From Punica granatum (taxonomy: Eukaryota > Streptophyta > Magnoliopsida > Myrtales > Lythraceae): a stretch of 64,000 nucleotides of DNA. Each line of letters opens with the position of its first letter. Within the stretch, counting starts at the first letter, position 1. Shown here piece after piece: positions 24,501 to 37,400 of the stretch. The position numbers were made by a program, and so were the translations under genes. Below the pieces are notes generated by a model. The model saw only the letters and a list, made by a program, of their open reading frames with translations, did not search any database and was not told the DNA's origin. The DNA is taken from positions 8,131,001 to 8,195,000 of the forward strand of contig NC_045127.1 in the NCBI RefSeq assembly GCF_007655135.1. The letters are read 5' to 3'.

Positions 24501-25670
24501 GTTGTTTTTTATGTTTAAATTAATAATTAGACTTATTAATTTCTCTTGTATTATGTGAATAATTATTTATGGCCTTTTATTATGACATAAACAAATAATC
24601 ATCATGGTGTTGAAAATGCAATGATTTGAATGGGAGCAGATGGGCAAGTGAAAGATGCCATTGCCCAGGCCAATTGGGCCATTTACGCCGAAAGTTGGGA
24701 TATCTTTCTCTCTTCTCATGAAAACAGCGGTTTTTTTTTTAAGCATTTCAATTTTCAATTGAAAAAAAAAATTTATTGTCTCTCGAGTCCACTTATCATG
24801 TATATACAACAAGTTGCATGGGCGCAATCAGATGCTTCGATGATCGACGAAATGTGTCCAACACGTTGACGAGTTCAGCTGTTCGCTCGATATTCCACCT
24901 ATACCAATCACGTCGCTCTCAATAACATTGTCGTGGGTACTAAAGACCACATGGTCGTTCATAATTCCCAATTATGTTATGCCGCATTACTGAGAGATGT
25001 TAGATTCTATGGGGATCGATCATAATTTTACGGTCGACGATCCCGGGCTACATATGGGCTGATTCTTATTATGCACGGGCCTTATTTATAGGTGTATGAA
25101 CTATTTGGGCTAAATGATGGACCCCCTTAGCGGGCAATTTGTGATTGTTGCCCGGGTAGGCTTGCTGATGGACCCTTCGGATATTTTAAAGTCAAAGGCA
25201 AGTGTTACGCTTTCAATTATTTCAGTCCCAAATTTTGGGGCTGGCAATTTTTCCTCGCCAAATAGAATATATTAATTCGACCCACACGTGAGGCGACTCA
25301 CTCCATTCATTCAACGAGGAGGAAATTGAATTTTCCTTTTCATAAGGGAATAAAAGTCATTCTTCGGGAAATGCTGATTTCTTTAGGAGAAATAATGATT
25401 TAAAATAGATATCGTTTAAATGATTGGTAAAATTTTAAAGACGTACGATAAATTTCATTGACGATAATCAAACATCAGAATTTCATTGATTTCAAGTAAA
25501 AATTAAGTGCTACTGCACGGAATTTTTTTTTATTGAATTGGAAAGGTATAGGACAGAGTGAGATAAGAGCAGGTGAGGAGGTCCTTCCTCGACATTTCCT
25601 TGTTCACATTTATGTACATAATTTATCGAAATCAATTCAACTCGTACAATCTTGAAATATTCAAATACCC

Positions 25671-25703
<33 letters not shown>

Positions 25704-26040
25704 AATTTTCATTAAGATTATACGAGTTTAGATTCTTATTCACTTTAAAACTCAAGCTGATGAGTGTTAATTTTCAAATCTTATATAAATTTATAGTTAT
25801 TTTTTCATTTTTTTTCTATGTGAATTAATACACTCTCAACGGTATACATATATATATATATATATGTATATGTATGTATACACACTAATCAACTAATCAT
25901 GGATGACGCATGTCTTGGTTCCTCTAGTGGAATTGGCAATATTGTCAAAACCTCAGGTTATACTTAATCACCATCATTAAATGATTCTATGCATGTAGAC
26001 ACATTTGACTGTCAAATAATTCACTCATCATAATTTCCAG

Positions 26041-26115
26041 ACTCTCCTAGGGCACATGCTCTATGATCATGAACTAAGTTTTGCGGAATGGAATGGTTTA
26101 CAAACGAGCTCCAAG
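26041..26115 (+). other. Exon-like 75-nt segment conserved in both units
   Basis: Preceded by tttccag and followed by gtaata, this stretch is open for 25 codons (contains LYDHELSFAEWNGLQTSSK). The unit-2 counterpart (39175-39249) has the same length and splice-like borders. Of four differences I count, three are silent third-position changes. It may be an exon of an unrecognised or dead gene; no partner exon was found. Confidence 0.35.
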
Positions 26116-28061
26116 GTAATATTGGAGTTAAAAATAAGAATTAGTGGTCGAGTTTATTGTTAACTCCAGATCAATGATCACGTGGACATAGATTTACCAT
26201 AAGGATAAAATTATCACGGGCTTCTGACCTTTTGAAATTTCTCTCTCAATATAACATTAGTATATTTCGAGAAAGTAAGTTTTATAGTGAGATTTATGTA
26301 ACCTTTTATTGTGCATTATTTCCTATCATTGTACTACTTCAACAACCATCTCCCTCATAATAAAAAAAAAGACGTTATGCAATTCTCTTTTTCCTCTTTG
26401 ACATGGAGGATCAACTGGTTTGATCCTATTCGTCGAGTCATGTTCACATTAAGTTTGAATATTATCGATTACATCGGTGTTATGCGAGCGTTCTAGTTTC
26501 TTCCACTTAATTAGAACTAGCATAGTTGAAGTTGGATCCATAATATCCGTGTGTTAATATTCTCTGTCTGCCTAGCATTTTATTTCTTGACCATCGACAG
26601 ATAATAAGCATTTACTGATAGAAGGCATACATTAATAAATGTTAAACATCGATAGTCAACAGCCTGCAAATTCAACCAATATTAGCTTTTCTATGTTATC
26701 CATTATATATAATTAAAACAAGGCATATTTAATTCATAAGTATCCTTAATTTTTTATATATTTAAAGCCATAACCAATGTATCTTACCAATTAAGCATGC
26801 ATCTAGTCTCCTCGATCGTGATTTGACTTTACTAATAACTACACGAAAAACCAAAACCTGGTTGGACTGGGTCTAATTGGATATCACAATTCACTACTTT
26901 AGTACTAAAAAAAAAAGAAAAAAGAAAAACCAGGTTTAATATTGGCATAAGATAGCCAATGATCTCTCTGTGAACATTAAGGTATCATATTGCCAATGTC
27001 ATGGAATTGCGACACCTCTATTTTTTTTTTCTTTTGTTTAAGATATAATAGAGAGTAGTACACGAATAGACAATCTCAAAAGTCTCGTGCAGTACATATC
27101 TCATCGTTCACGAAAACAATCAAAGAAAGATAGTCTCGGCATATTTCATTTCATGTCCATGTATGCAGTACACGGTTAATGATCCATAATCACTGATTCA
27201 TCGATCGAGCTCATATGTTTCGACCTCGAAGTGTCAGAGATATATTAGGGAGACGGGGGTTTATTTTTTAGGGATAAATATAATGTTTGTGATCTGAAGC
27301 CCTTTCCGTCACACCAACCAAGGCAACCGCTGTGGAATTTGGATAGGGTACTTGCTTGGAAAGAGCCCTCGACAATGGGACGATACGAATATTATATATA
27401 GCATCCACACTGGTTGGTTCTACTGTATACGTACTTATAAGCTTTATTTATTTATTTTTGCAACGAGTTAATAAGTTTTTATCGAGTCGTGTTACATTGT
27501 CGTGAAGAAAACATGCAACCTTGAAACACTGTATATTAAGATTAAAAAGTTAGCGATTGAAAGGTTTGATTGGCACCGAAGTATTCTTGATCATCGTGCA
27601 TGGTGTCGAAATTTGCGGCCCGAATACTAAATATCAATGTTAAAACCATGAATGTACTAATTACCGAAAGAAATCATGAATGTATTATCTATCAATTAAC
27701 AAAGAGTTTTCTCAATGCGCGAATGACTCTTCGACATTTAATGGCATAATCGATGAAGATCGAATTGGAGCAAAACATCAATGCAGGGGAGATGGGTCTC
27801 CCGAGATCTCAAGAGGCATTTCCTCTTCCCTCTCTCTTGGGAAGAATTTGATGTAAGGGACACAAGCATTAGTCCCCCTCTCTTGGGTTTATGTGCATGG
27901 GGAGGGAGTATGTTGTAGTCTTTCGGTGTAGTCATCAGATGTTCCGACTTCCGTGAATTCTCGCTCAGGTGTCGACTTGTCCCGTGCACACGTATAAGGA
28001 CTTGCAATTGTTTTTGAATTCCTGCATTACGGTTAAAGTTTTCTCATTAACAGCGATTTTA

Positions 28062-28350
28062 TGCTCCGTTTGAAAACGGAATTAAATTAAATTAAATTTT
28101 ATTTTTTTATCAATTTAATAATACAGCCATCATCTTTTTTTTTAATATTCAATAATAAATTCTCTCACATTCTTTTTCTAATTTATTATTATAATTAATT
28201 TTTTTAAAAGTGCTACAAGTGATACGGTTCACCATAACCCTCGCATCTCAGCCGCGTGTGGGCCCCGCTTCCCACTCATCCATTCAACGACTAAGGATGC
28301 AAGGTCAAATCAAATAAAATCGTAATCGTACTCCATTATCAAACGCACTA
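28062..28350 (+). mobile_element. Tourist-like MITE
   Basis: Begins TGCTCCGTTTG, ends CAAACGCACTA, and is flanked by TTA at 28059-28061 and 28351-28353. The termini match those of the elements at 40013 and 57777. The interior is partly different, so it may be a composite or a divergent subfamily. It sits about 450 bp upstream of the peptidase start codon. Confidence 0.6.
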
Positions 28351-28497
28351 TTACCAACGGCATTGTAACTCGTGTCACTGCGTCTTGATTTTTGACCTAG
28401 CATTTTATGGAATGGAAGGGAATGAAAAGTGCCAAATTTTGATGAGTCTCTTCTCTAATCTGCGAAAAGCAATAATCTTTGGGAAACTTTCCCTCCG

Positions 28498-28504
28498 TAT
28501 AAAA
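28498..28504 (+). promoter_or_regulatory. Putative TATA box of the peptidase gene
   Basis: TATAAAA in the context CCGTATAAAACCC lies 291 bp upstream of the ATG. A CTT-rich microsatellite (about 28597-28635), typical of plant leaders, is between them. The whole promoter is absent from unit 2. Confidence 0.5.
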
Positions 28505-28795
28505 CCCGAACTCCGCCTGCCTTTCCTCCCCGATTTTTCGGGCAGCTCAATTTCCTTCTGGGTCGACCTCCCTCGCCATTGAACATCTCACCGATATCCT
28601 TCTTCTTCTTCTTCTTCTTCTTCTTCTGCTTCTTCTACCTGAAATCCTCGATCGGATCAAACCCCTCCTCTCCTCGATTCGGCCAATCGTCATCTTTCTC
28701 TCAAATATGGCGCACCGATTTCATTTCTAGAACTTTCCTTGGATTTCCCGAAATTCTTGGGACCCTAATCGGCCGTCCCGAGCTCGCCTCCTCCG

Positions 28796-30837
28796 ATGGC
28801 TATTCGGGTCACCTTCACCTACTCCGGCTACATCGCCCAGAACCTTGCCTCCGTCCGAACCAGCAACTGCCGCCTCTCCCAAGAATGCTGCATCCTCTCC
28901 CGCCTCTTCGGGTCCAAGAAGCCCGACCATGATCCCTCCCCCATGAGGCGGGCTCCTTCCCGCCACCCCGCCGCTTACAGCACCATCGCCGGAGAAATCT
29001 TCGGTGGCGGCTGCGGGAGCCCGGTTGTAGAGGGCATGGTCTCGTTGATGAGAAGTCTGACCTGTGGCTCGCTGGGGCCGGGCTGCACCACGGGGACGGG
29101 CTTCGGTGCTTGCGGGATTTCCCCGATCCGGGTCGCCTCGATCATGCCCTTCTTCCAGGGGGCTAAGTGGTTGCCCTGCAACGAGGCGGCATTGCCGGGG
29201 CTCATCAGCAGCACATTTACGACCGAGTATGCTGATACAGAGGAGGAGAGTGATGATAGGAGGGAGAGCTTTGAGAAGAAGTCAGGCAGTAGTGGGTCGG
29301 GGCCGGGTTCCAGTTGGTGGTTTTCGAGGTGGTTTGGGGTACGGTCCGAGGATGCAAAGGCGGCGGTCACGGCTCTAACAGTGAGCCTGCTGTTCAAGTC
29401 GTCTCTTGCAGAGGCGAGATCGATCCCTTCTGCCTCCATGTCCCCGACTCTTGATGTGGGTGATCGTATTTTAGCTGAAAAGGTGACGAAATGAGACTTC
29501 AGCTTCAGTTTAATTCAATCTATATTTAGGTGTAATTACTGATTCAAATTCTTATAAAAATATGCTTGCTTTGAAGTTCCAGGAAATGAGAGTTTAGCAT
29601 GAGTATGATTGATGTTATCATCTGCTATATTCTCGAGGGAATTATGGATTTAGTATTTGTTTCGATGTGAAAGATAAAAAATTGTTGCTGAAAAGATTCA
29701 GCGGCCTATCACCCGCATTGAAACAGATTACTTGGTAAAGGTGAGTCTCGACGCAACAAGAACAGTCGAAACTTTTATGTGAATAGATACTCCTCCATGA
29801 GCAATGGCACACCTCTTCTCAGCATTGCATTCACGGTTTAGTTAAGATTCGTAAGGCACAGAAGGTTAGCTTGTGCTGATGCTCGTTTCACTGTCCTTAA
29901 TGCTGCCTTGTCTCATTTCAGGTATCATATATGTTCAGAAAGCCTGAGGTTTCTGATATAGTGATATTCAAGGCGCCTCCGATCTTGCAGGTCCGACCTT
30001 TATGTGTACTATATGCGTGCACGGCAAAGTTCTTATTTTGGTCCGCTTTAGAATGTGATTGATTCGTTTCCTGTTAACTTGTCAGCAATTGGGCTATGGC
30101 TCAGCTGATGTGTTCATAAAAAGAATCGTGGCGAAGGGGGGCGATCATGTGGAAGTAAGCTTTTGCCTTGTATATTTTGAACCTTACCGAATCTTCTATA
30201 TGTTCTTGATGCGTTGCATTGTCATTTTCCCTTATTTTAATGGTCATTTGGATTGTAATAATGGTCTGGATTTGCAGGTACGTGATGGTAAACTATTGGT
30301 GAATGGTGTTGAATGCAATGAGGAATTCGTTCTGGAACCGCTTGCTTATGAGATGGAACCAATGGTAAAATATTCCTCTGCCTTTGTTCTCTTATTCCAT
30401 CATTTTGTTTCTTCGGATGTTGTTTCTTCTTTGATTTTTTCTTCCTCTTTTTTTTTTCCTTGTTCGAAGAGCTTATCACTGACCAAAATGGATCTCGCTA
30501 TTGCAGCTTGTGCCTGAAGGTTATGTTTTCGTGATGGGAGACAATCGCAACAACAGCTTTGACTCCCACAATTGGTTAAGTTCGAAATTTTCAAGTTTCT
30601 ATCTCTTCCTTTTGGTCTACTTCAAACTATCAGGCACCAGATCGAAATGTTACAGAACATTTTGGATATTGATAGCCTTCTCTGAATTTTAAAGTTCTTA
30701 GTTATATGCATTCCATAATTTTCAGGGGCCCGCTTCCGGTCAAGAACATCCTGGGTAGATCGTGGTTCCGCTACTGGCCTCCTTCTGAGATATCCGATGA
30801 ATCACAAACCGGGCAGAAAGCGATTACAGGCTCGTGA
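28796..30837 (+). CDS. Thylakoidal processing peptidase (type I signal peptidase), copy 1
   Basis: A membrane serine protease that removes thylakoid-transfer signal peptides in plastids. Six exons (28796-29482, 29922-29990, 30086-30154, 30278-30364, 30507-30574, 30726-30837) join in frame to 363 residues, normal for plant TPP/PLSP proteins. The first part is Ser/Arg-rich and fits a transit peptide. A hydrophobic segment (AAVTALTVSLLF) precedes the catalytic Ser in PSASMSPTLDVGD (Ser214). The general-base Lys is in FIKRIVAK (Lys264), and box E reads GDNRNNSFDSHNWGPLP. Both catalytic residues are present and no break is seen. It starts 742 bp upstream of the TIN1-like gene on the same strand. 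Assignment to a particular paralogue is not made. Confidence 0.92.
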
Positions 30838-31578
30838 TACACGACTGTCAAGTGGTCAAGCCATAACCTCTTGCTGCTGAGGAAGAAGGATTTTTGTTCT
30901 TTTCTTTTTAGATTTGTAGATGGTGAATTTATATATTCGTCTCGATTCTTTTGTTCTCTTGTCGTCGAATTGCTTAGTCCGATATTGTGCTGTTTTGGAT
31001 GGTTCAACTCATTGATTCCCCATCCTTTTCGATATAAAATAAGAAGAAACTTGCAGATGAATTGCATCTCTGGTGCTATAATCTTGCAATGCATTCACCT
31101 CATGCATTTCGTCGATTGTAACTTGCTGAAACGGATACATAAAATCAAACTGTACTATGTTTTACAACATGTCATGGTGTTGGTTCGATTCATGAGCATA
31201 CGTCTACGTTTTCCTATATCAGGCTTACTTTCCGAACAAATTATAACATAAAGGGACTCTTCTTATATTTGTAAGTATCCCACTCAACCTATCTCAAAAT
31301 GCAAGATCGGTTAATTCAACAGGTCACAGCCTACAGGGACGCTAATGCAGAAAACGTTATTAGAAGTGGGTAAAACTGAAATTACAGATAAGTGTAGGAT
31401 AGAAAAGAAAATTCTACTGATGTTGGCCGTAGTGAGGGCAAAAGAGTCATTTGCTATTATCGAGGCCAAGCGGAAAATGATTTCAAGGGTCGTACGAAGT
31501 ATGGCGGTGATTCTCTGCTCCGTGCTGACGCGAAGTCCGTTGACGCCACTCACTTTCCGCCACCGGCCACCTCCGCCG

Positions 31579-33419
31579 ATGATCTCCGCCGCCGCATCCT
31601 CCCTCCTTGTCTCCCTCCTCTTGCTTCTGCTAACTCTCGCATCCAGTTCACCTCCTCCGTTCAACGCTTCTCTCCATATCCTACAGGTACGCAACTGAAT
31701 CCCTTCGTCTCCGGACTCCCGATCATCAGCTCGGGAAAGCCCTCAGCGAAACTCGTTCGATATCGACCAATCAAAGCTCTGCAACCCTCTGTGCAGGATG
31801 TCGTGAAGGCGATATCTTCGAAGCAGAAATGGGATGGGGAGAGCGTGACCGTCTCGGAGCTGGACTTGCGGCGGGCCAGGTACGGGAGCTTCCAGAGGTA
31901 CGATTTCCGGGTCCAGGTCGGGAAGGCGGATCTGTTCTTCAAGTTCTCCGACGACGTCGCCGGTTGGAAGAAGTTTCGGAACTTCGAAGGGGATTTGGGG
32001 GATCTGGTGAAGTTCGTTAGCTCGAAGTCGGCGGTTGGGTCCTTCAAGGCGGAGGGTCCGCTCGAGTTGCGGGTCGATGGCGATCACGACTTGTCGCTGC
32101 TGTTGCCGGTAAGCTGTCTGAAGTTGAAACATTGCCATATTTAGCGGTAAAAGATTTGAGCTTTTCAGTATGACTGAGATGAGGAATAACAGAAGGCAGT
32201 TGATGAGGCAGCAGTAAGTTTAGTTCTCTGCTCTGCTCCTCCGTTTTCGACTCTCAGTTGCAGAATCTTAACAATAGACTCAAGACTCTTTATGGATCTA
32301 TTTGTGTGAGTAGAGTATGTATGTCTTGTGCGAAGGGTGGTCCTAGACCCTGCAGATTCACACTCCGAACTTCTTCACAGCTTTACATCTTTTTGAAAGT
32401 GTGTTATTATGAAGGTATAGTTTAGGGGAGATCAAACATGTCCCAAAATCATCTCAGTGGTTATGGAGGGCATGCAGTAAGGGCATCTGGGAAACCATAT
32501 CATGTTAATGACTTGCCATTGATGTCCAGTTTGCAGGGATCTTAAAGGTTCTCCAGCTACAAATGACATATTTTGCCCTTGTTCATTTATTCATACAGTC
32601 CTTTCGCAATTTGCATTTAATCTTCTTAATAAATTTTGGTACTTCCATATTTTAACGTTCGATCTTCTCGGTGATCAGCTCAACACCACACATGGGGGCC
32701 TCAGACGCGTCTTTGTTAGTGAAGGCATCACGGTGGAAGTGAATGGAGCCCGTGAAGTTTTCCTTTTCTATGAACCTGATCTGCAGACTTCTGATAACAG
32801 GACTGTCACTAACGAGGCAAAAAGTGGGCCCTTGCCCAATTTTCAGACTCGCTGCATGCCCTTATTTCCTATACATATCATAGGACCTGCTTCGGTCATT
32901 GCCTATAGGACTCGCAATCGTGGGGCCCGCATCGAGACTCACTCACCGACTGAAGGAACAATCGAGTTGCTTCCCGAGAAATGTTACAGCCACAATTTAC
33001 ATAGAAAGTTCTCTTGCCCAATCAATTCTTTGAGCACGAGGATTGCCACGATGGAACGAGTCCTGATGAGCCTGAAGGGTGACAGAGCACACCAGAAGGG
33101 GCTCTTGGATTTTGTGAAAGCAAACATAAAAGCCTCGACATATCTCCATTTTCGGATACAGCTAGAAAGGAATCTAACTGCTACCAACAGGGTTAGGCTC
33201 GACGAGTGGAGGACAAGGCCTGGGGTGGAAAGGGTCTGGTTTGAGGTGTTAGTGAAGCTCGAGGGAGAGCGGATAAAGCCAGTCGTAGTAAAGAAGGTTA
33301 GGCCTTTTATAGCAGTGGATACAGTTGATTGGAATAGTCTAATGTCGAATGTTTCCTTCACCAAGTTCCCTCCTGTTCTTGTCCCTCCCGAGGCTCTCAC
33401 TTTGGACGTCAAGTGGTAG
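31579..33419 (+). CDS. TUNICAMYCIN INDUCED 1-like protein, copy 1
   Basis: Three exons (31579-31686, 31797-32108, 32679-33419) give 386 residues. The ATG at 31579 opens a clean signal peptide (SSLLVSLLLLLLTLASSS). DVVKAISSKQKW follows, with several N-glycosylation sequons (for example NTT, NRT, NVS). The C-terminal block (KKVRPFIAVDTVDWNSLMSN, then VSFTKFP and the end ALTLDVKW) is what I recognise as the plant-specific TIN1 family. TIN1 is a secretory-pathway protein induced by ER stress in Arabidopsis and linked to pollen surface morphology. An upstream in-frame ATG (31502) would hide the signal peptide, so I prefer 31579. No domain of known enzymatic function is visible. The gene is complete, unlike its unit-2 copy. 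Confidence 0.75.
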
Positions 33420-34461
33420 TGCGAGGAGGAGATTTCTGTCTCTCTGTAACATAATAATGCTTTGTCTTATTTTTTTGTGTATTTTTGAGGTTATTTTTTG
33501 CTTTTTCATGTTGTCTTGCGGCTGAGAGATGTCGTTTGATGGATAGAATCAAAAGCTATGAGCTGTAAAACAGCAGACTACACTCCTCATAGTTGGGTCT
33601 GTAAATAACTTCTTGAAGAAAATTGCAGATAAAGGAAGGTTCGGTTTTCGTTCACCATTGAGCTTGAAGCCTTAGAAATTGGAGTTTATAGGCCTTACTC
33701 TCTTGACAGCATTGAAATCTCCCGTACTGAGTCAAGCGCCTCGTGACTCGCCCCTAGACCAGTGTGGATGAGAGGCTGCAGTGCTGAGTTTAGGGGATCA
33801 GTTGGCTGATTTCAGAGATGTTTGATCCCATTGCATAATACAACCTATAGGTAGAACTTAGAAAGCCTCTCCTGAGGGGGTGGACTGTGATTAAGTTTCT
33901 TGCAGCATCAGGCCTCACCAGAGCGAACTCCGGCGAGGTTAACTTGGGCTTGCCAGCCTATGGTCGTTGGTTGGTTGGATTGATGATGAAACAGAAGGCA
34001 CTAGCAAGCAATTGCGTAGAATCTGCTTTGGTGAATGATAAAAGGACTTCCTTTCGTTTTCATGATGAGATCCAAGACGGGAAGGGAAGTAAACAAAGGG
34101 ATCTTTGTCTGCCTCTTGTATGAGCGAAAGGTCAGTACATGGACGAACTGGTAGATCTATACGGTAATGTGGTAAGGTTAGTGAGCGCAGAGCAGGAGAG
34201 TTCGGTAGAGAAGTTCCAAGGAGTGGAGTTCCATGCTAACGATGTTCCCTTCCGACTTATGTGGTCCAAGAAAATGGGGGTTACATTGCATTACAACAAA
34301 CTGTACATTACAAAGCTGGGATACCAGGTTTCACACCAAAAAGAAAAGGACGACCTCTGCACTTCTATCTAACTTGCTTCGATCAAATTGATCGGCCATA
34401 AACAGTTTCAGCTTGCAGAGTTATTTACGCAATATTATTCATAGTATATTCGTTATTTACT
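33420..34461. other. Convergent spacer between TIN1-like and ADR1-like genes, unit 1
   Basis: It should hold both 3' UTRs. Short frames at 33887-34123 and 34139-34372 have counterparts in unit 2 only in broken form, so I do not call them genes. A 'ggataccaggtttcacaccaaaaag' stretch near 34318 resembles the tail of the SINE near 1.1 kb and may be a decayed SINE end. Confidence 0.55.
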
Positions 34462-37400
34462 TCACTCATCAAGCCAGTCCAGAGTGAAGCACCTTTCCAC
34501 GACTTGAAGGTTGAGGCATGGCCTTGCCCTCACTACGTCTCTCCACACGGGGGAAACCTCCTCGTTGCAGATGACTGACTTCAGGGACTGCAGCCCTGAG
34601 GCCGACTTGGGGAGGCATCTCACCCGAGAACATTCCCTCATGTCGATCTTCTCCAAGCTCATCAGATTCCCTATCCGATCAGGAAGTTTCGCCAAATTCA
34701 CACATTGAGAGATATCGAGATATTTCAAGCACTGCAGCTCACAAATGCCAGCAGGGAGCATCCTGAGATTCGGGCAAGCATAGACACGTAAGATCTCCAA
34801 GTTTGTTAGTTGTTCCAAACCGGTACTGAGCTTCTTTAAGCCGTGGCAATTTGTAATGCTCAGGCTCTTGAGGGATTGCATCCTGCAGATGCTCGAGGGG
34901 AGCTCTGTCAGGTCGTCACAGTGATCGATCGTGAGGTCAGAGAGACATGGAAAGATCTGAGGGAGGTCTACCACAGAGGGGTCGAGGCTGTTGTTGATCT
35001 TGCAGAGGATGAGAGAGATCTTCTGCATTTTAGTGAAAGGGATAGTGGTGTTCGATAAATGCGGCACATTGACTTTCTCGAGCCACAGGCTCCTTAGGTT
35101 GACCAAGCTGTTGAATACTGAGAAGTTCCGAAGGACTGCGTTAGATTTGCCCTGGTTTATCACAATTAGTGCACGGAGCCTCGGCATGTCCTCAATGAAA
35201 GGAGGAAGGAAGTACTCGTTGGATGCGAAGTTAAGGATGAGCACTTCAGCCTTCGGTAATTCCATCCTCGGCCAGTCCATCTCGTTCATTTCACCTATGT
35301 TTCAAGATCACTAGGGAGTGAGCCCTGAAGACAGAATGCTTCCAAGTTTATGGCAAAGCGCCTATATAGTTGTGGAAAATGGTTCATGGATATACTTCTT
35401 TCAAATTTTCTCTTCAATCTAAAGCTCGTTACTTTATCATTGAGTTTTTCAAGGAAATAAATGAAACATTGGAACAGTTCTTGCACAGCCTAACATCTCA
35501 AAGGAACATATAGCAGGAGTCAGTACCTGTGTGAATCGAAACAATCCGGGCATTGAAGGGTCGGTCTGAGTATCTCTCCCACTCTCTCGGGAGCTCAGCT
35601 TCTCTTTTTGGCATAACTAGCCGCTCCCGCTCATAGATTTCTCCTTGGTGGTTGAGGTGTAGGGCAAGGTCCCTCAGCACATTATGCTGGATAACAAACG
35701 CCTCAGAGTAACTGCTACATAATTCTCCCACCCTGCGATACACATAAGTATGAAATATAGGCGGCCCATTATTTTTGTGATAACCAAATATATGAAAAGA
35801 AAAATATTGCCTCCAAAGGTCTTCCAATCCCTTTGCATGAATACATGATTTAAAATTCAATCAAATTGTTCAACTGACCGAGAGTCTTTAATTGAGGAGA
35901 TGAGATTCTTGTTGGAGAGTTCAACGAGGATGAGAAAAGCTTCTTGCTCATCGATATCATGGACCTCGACCCACATGCTGATGAGGATATCAAGAGGAAT
36001 CCTCCGGTCCTCCGGGAAGGAACCCAAGTCCAAGAAGCACTCCTTCACTTTCTTCTCCAAATGGTCAAAGCTAATCTTCATTCTCTCCAGTAGATTGATT
36101 TCATGGGAGTCACAAATTGGCTGGCCCCGTTGCAACCGGTTTCTCGCACTTTTCCAATACTTCTCGGGTTGGTCCCGCAGCGAAGCTCCAATCACCTTCA
36201 GAGCTAGAGGAAGCCCTTTACACTCATTCACAACCTATTAAATAAATCATTCGATTGCATTAGTGGGGAGTAAAACAATCTACTTCTTTCTGAAAATCGG
36301 TGGCAGTTTTCTTTCTTGGAAAATGAAAACTGAGAAAGGCGAAAGATTGCGCTTGGAGACCTTTCATGATCCAACACAGAACAGGAAAATTTCAGTTTCC
36401 CATGAAAAAAGCAGAAAGCTTATGGAGTACCTGCTTTACTAAGTTTTCATTAGCCTCAGGAGGGATCGAGGTTTGTTCAAATGCAGAAAGACAGAACAGA
36501 GTAATAGCTTCATCGTCCCTCAGACACTCCACTTCATAGTGGACTTGGAAAATCGTAGGGAACCGGAAACGTGAGACCACAAGGATCTTGCACCCAGGTC
36601 CTTTGATATTCACCAGCGGTTCAAGATCTTTTAATTTCCATACATCGTCCAGCACGATGAGGGATTGCACAGGGTCAAGAGTTCTCCCCCCATATTGCGG
36701 GATCCACGGTGGCATCCGGTCATACGAAGTCATTGAATCATTTCCCATGAGAAATCCGTACATCTTTGCTTTCAAGTTGTCGATATTTGGGGACTGAGAC
36801 ACAGTCAGGAACAGCATCTTGTCGTCGAAATAACCTGTAAGAAATGAAACCATGTGTAAGAACTCAGTCAAAGGCTACTATATGTACATTTTTTCGCGAT
36901 ATATCCATAGTGTCAGCATTGAAGTTCGGTAAATGAAGGTTATGCTTGATTCGATAAAATGAAATCGTGCCGGACGAAAACCGCACATATTCCATTTGAT
37001 CATACCAAACATGACAAAGCAGAAGCCAAACTCGCTTCTCCTAAGAGCTACCCCAAATAAGGAAAGAAAAGTATATTGATATCACCTGAATCTCCAATAT
37101 CTGTATATATTGGTAATTCTTCTGGAAAGAATAGTTGAGCAAAAGCTCACCTTTAACTTGGTCGTCCTTGAAAATCTCCTTCGCCAAAGTGGTCTTTCCC
37201 GACCCACCGATTCCGACGATTCCGACGATCCCCAAATCATTTCTTCCCATCAGCATCTCCCTCACCTTCCTCTTCCCAACTTCCAACCCAACACCGACGT
37301 TCGGACCACCGCTGCCACCTAGGCCAACCTCCAACATGGACTGCCCCAACTGCTCTTGGAACTGAACCGCATCCTGGACCCAACCACCACTGCCGATCCT

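Larger units (their letters stand above)
19408..25185. other. Spacer with transposon insertions
   Basis: No gene is recognised. The start (19408-19750) is the probable leader/promoter of the transporter and includes a CT run (about 19411-19433). The rest is AT-rich and carries a hAT-like element, a Tourist-like MITE, an imperfect internal duplication (about 22125-22460) and an isolated GC-rich patch (24190-24500). Confidence 0.65.

Noticed and set aside
24073..24558. 161-codon frame through the GC-rich island
   Set aside because: Arg/Pro-rich translation without homology; better described as composition than as a gene.
29640..29750. Possible extra exon of the peptidase gene ending at a good GTGAGT donor
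   Set aside because: Including it would interrupt the well-conserved join of AEK to VSYMF; direct splicing gives the expected protein.
34139..34372. 77-codon frame (MDELVDLYGNVVRLVS) with a related frame in unit 2
   Set aside because: The unit-2 version differs by indels that change the frame's end, and it lies in the 3' region between convergent genes; homology is explained by the segmental duplication.
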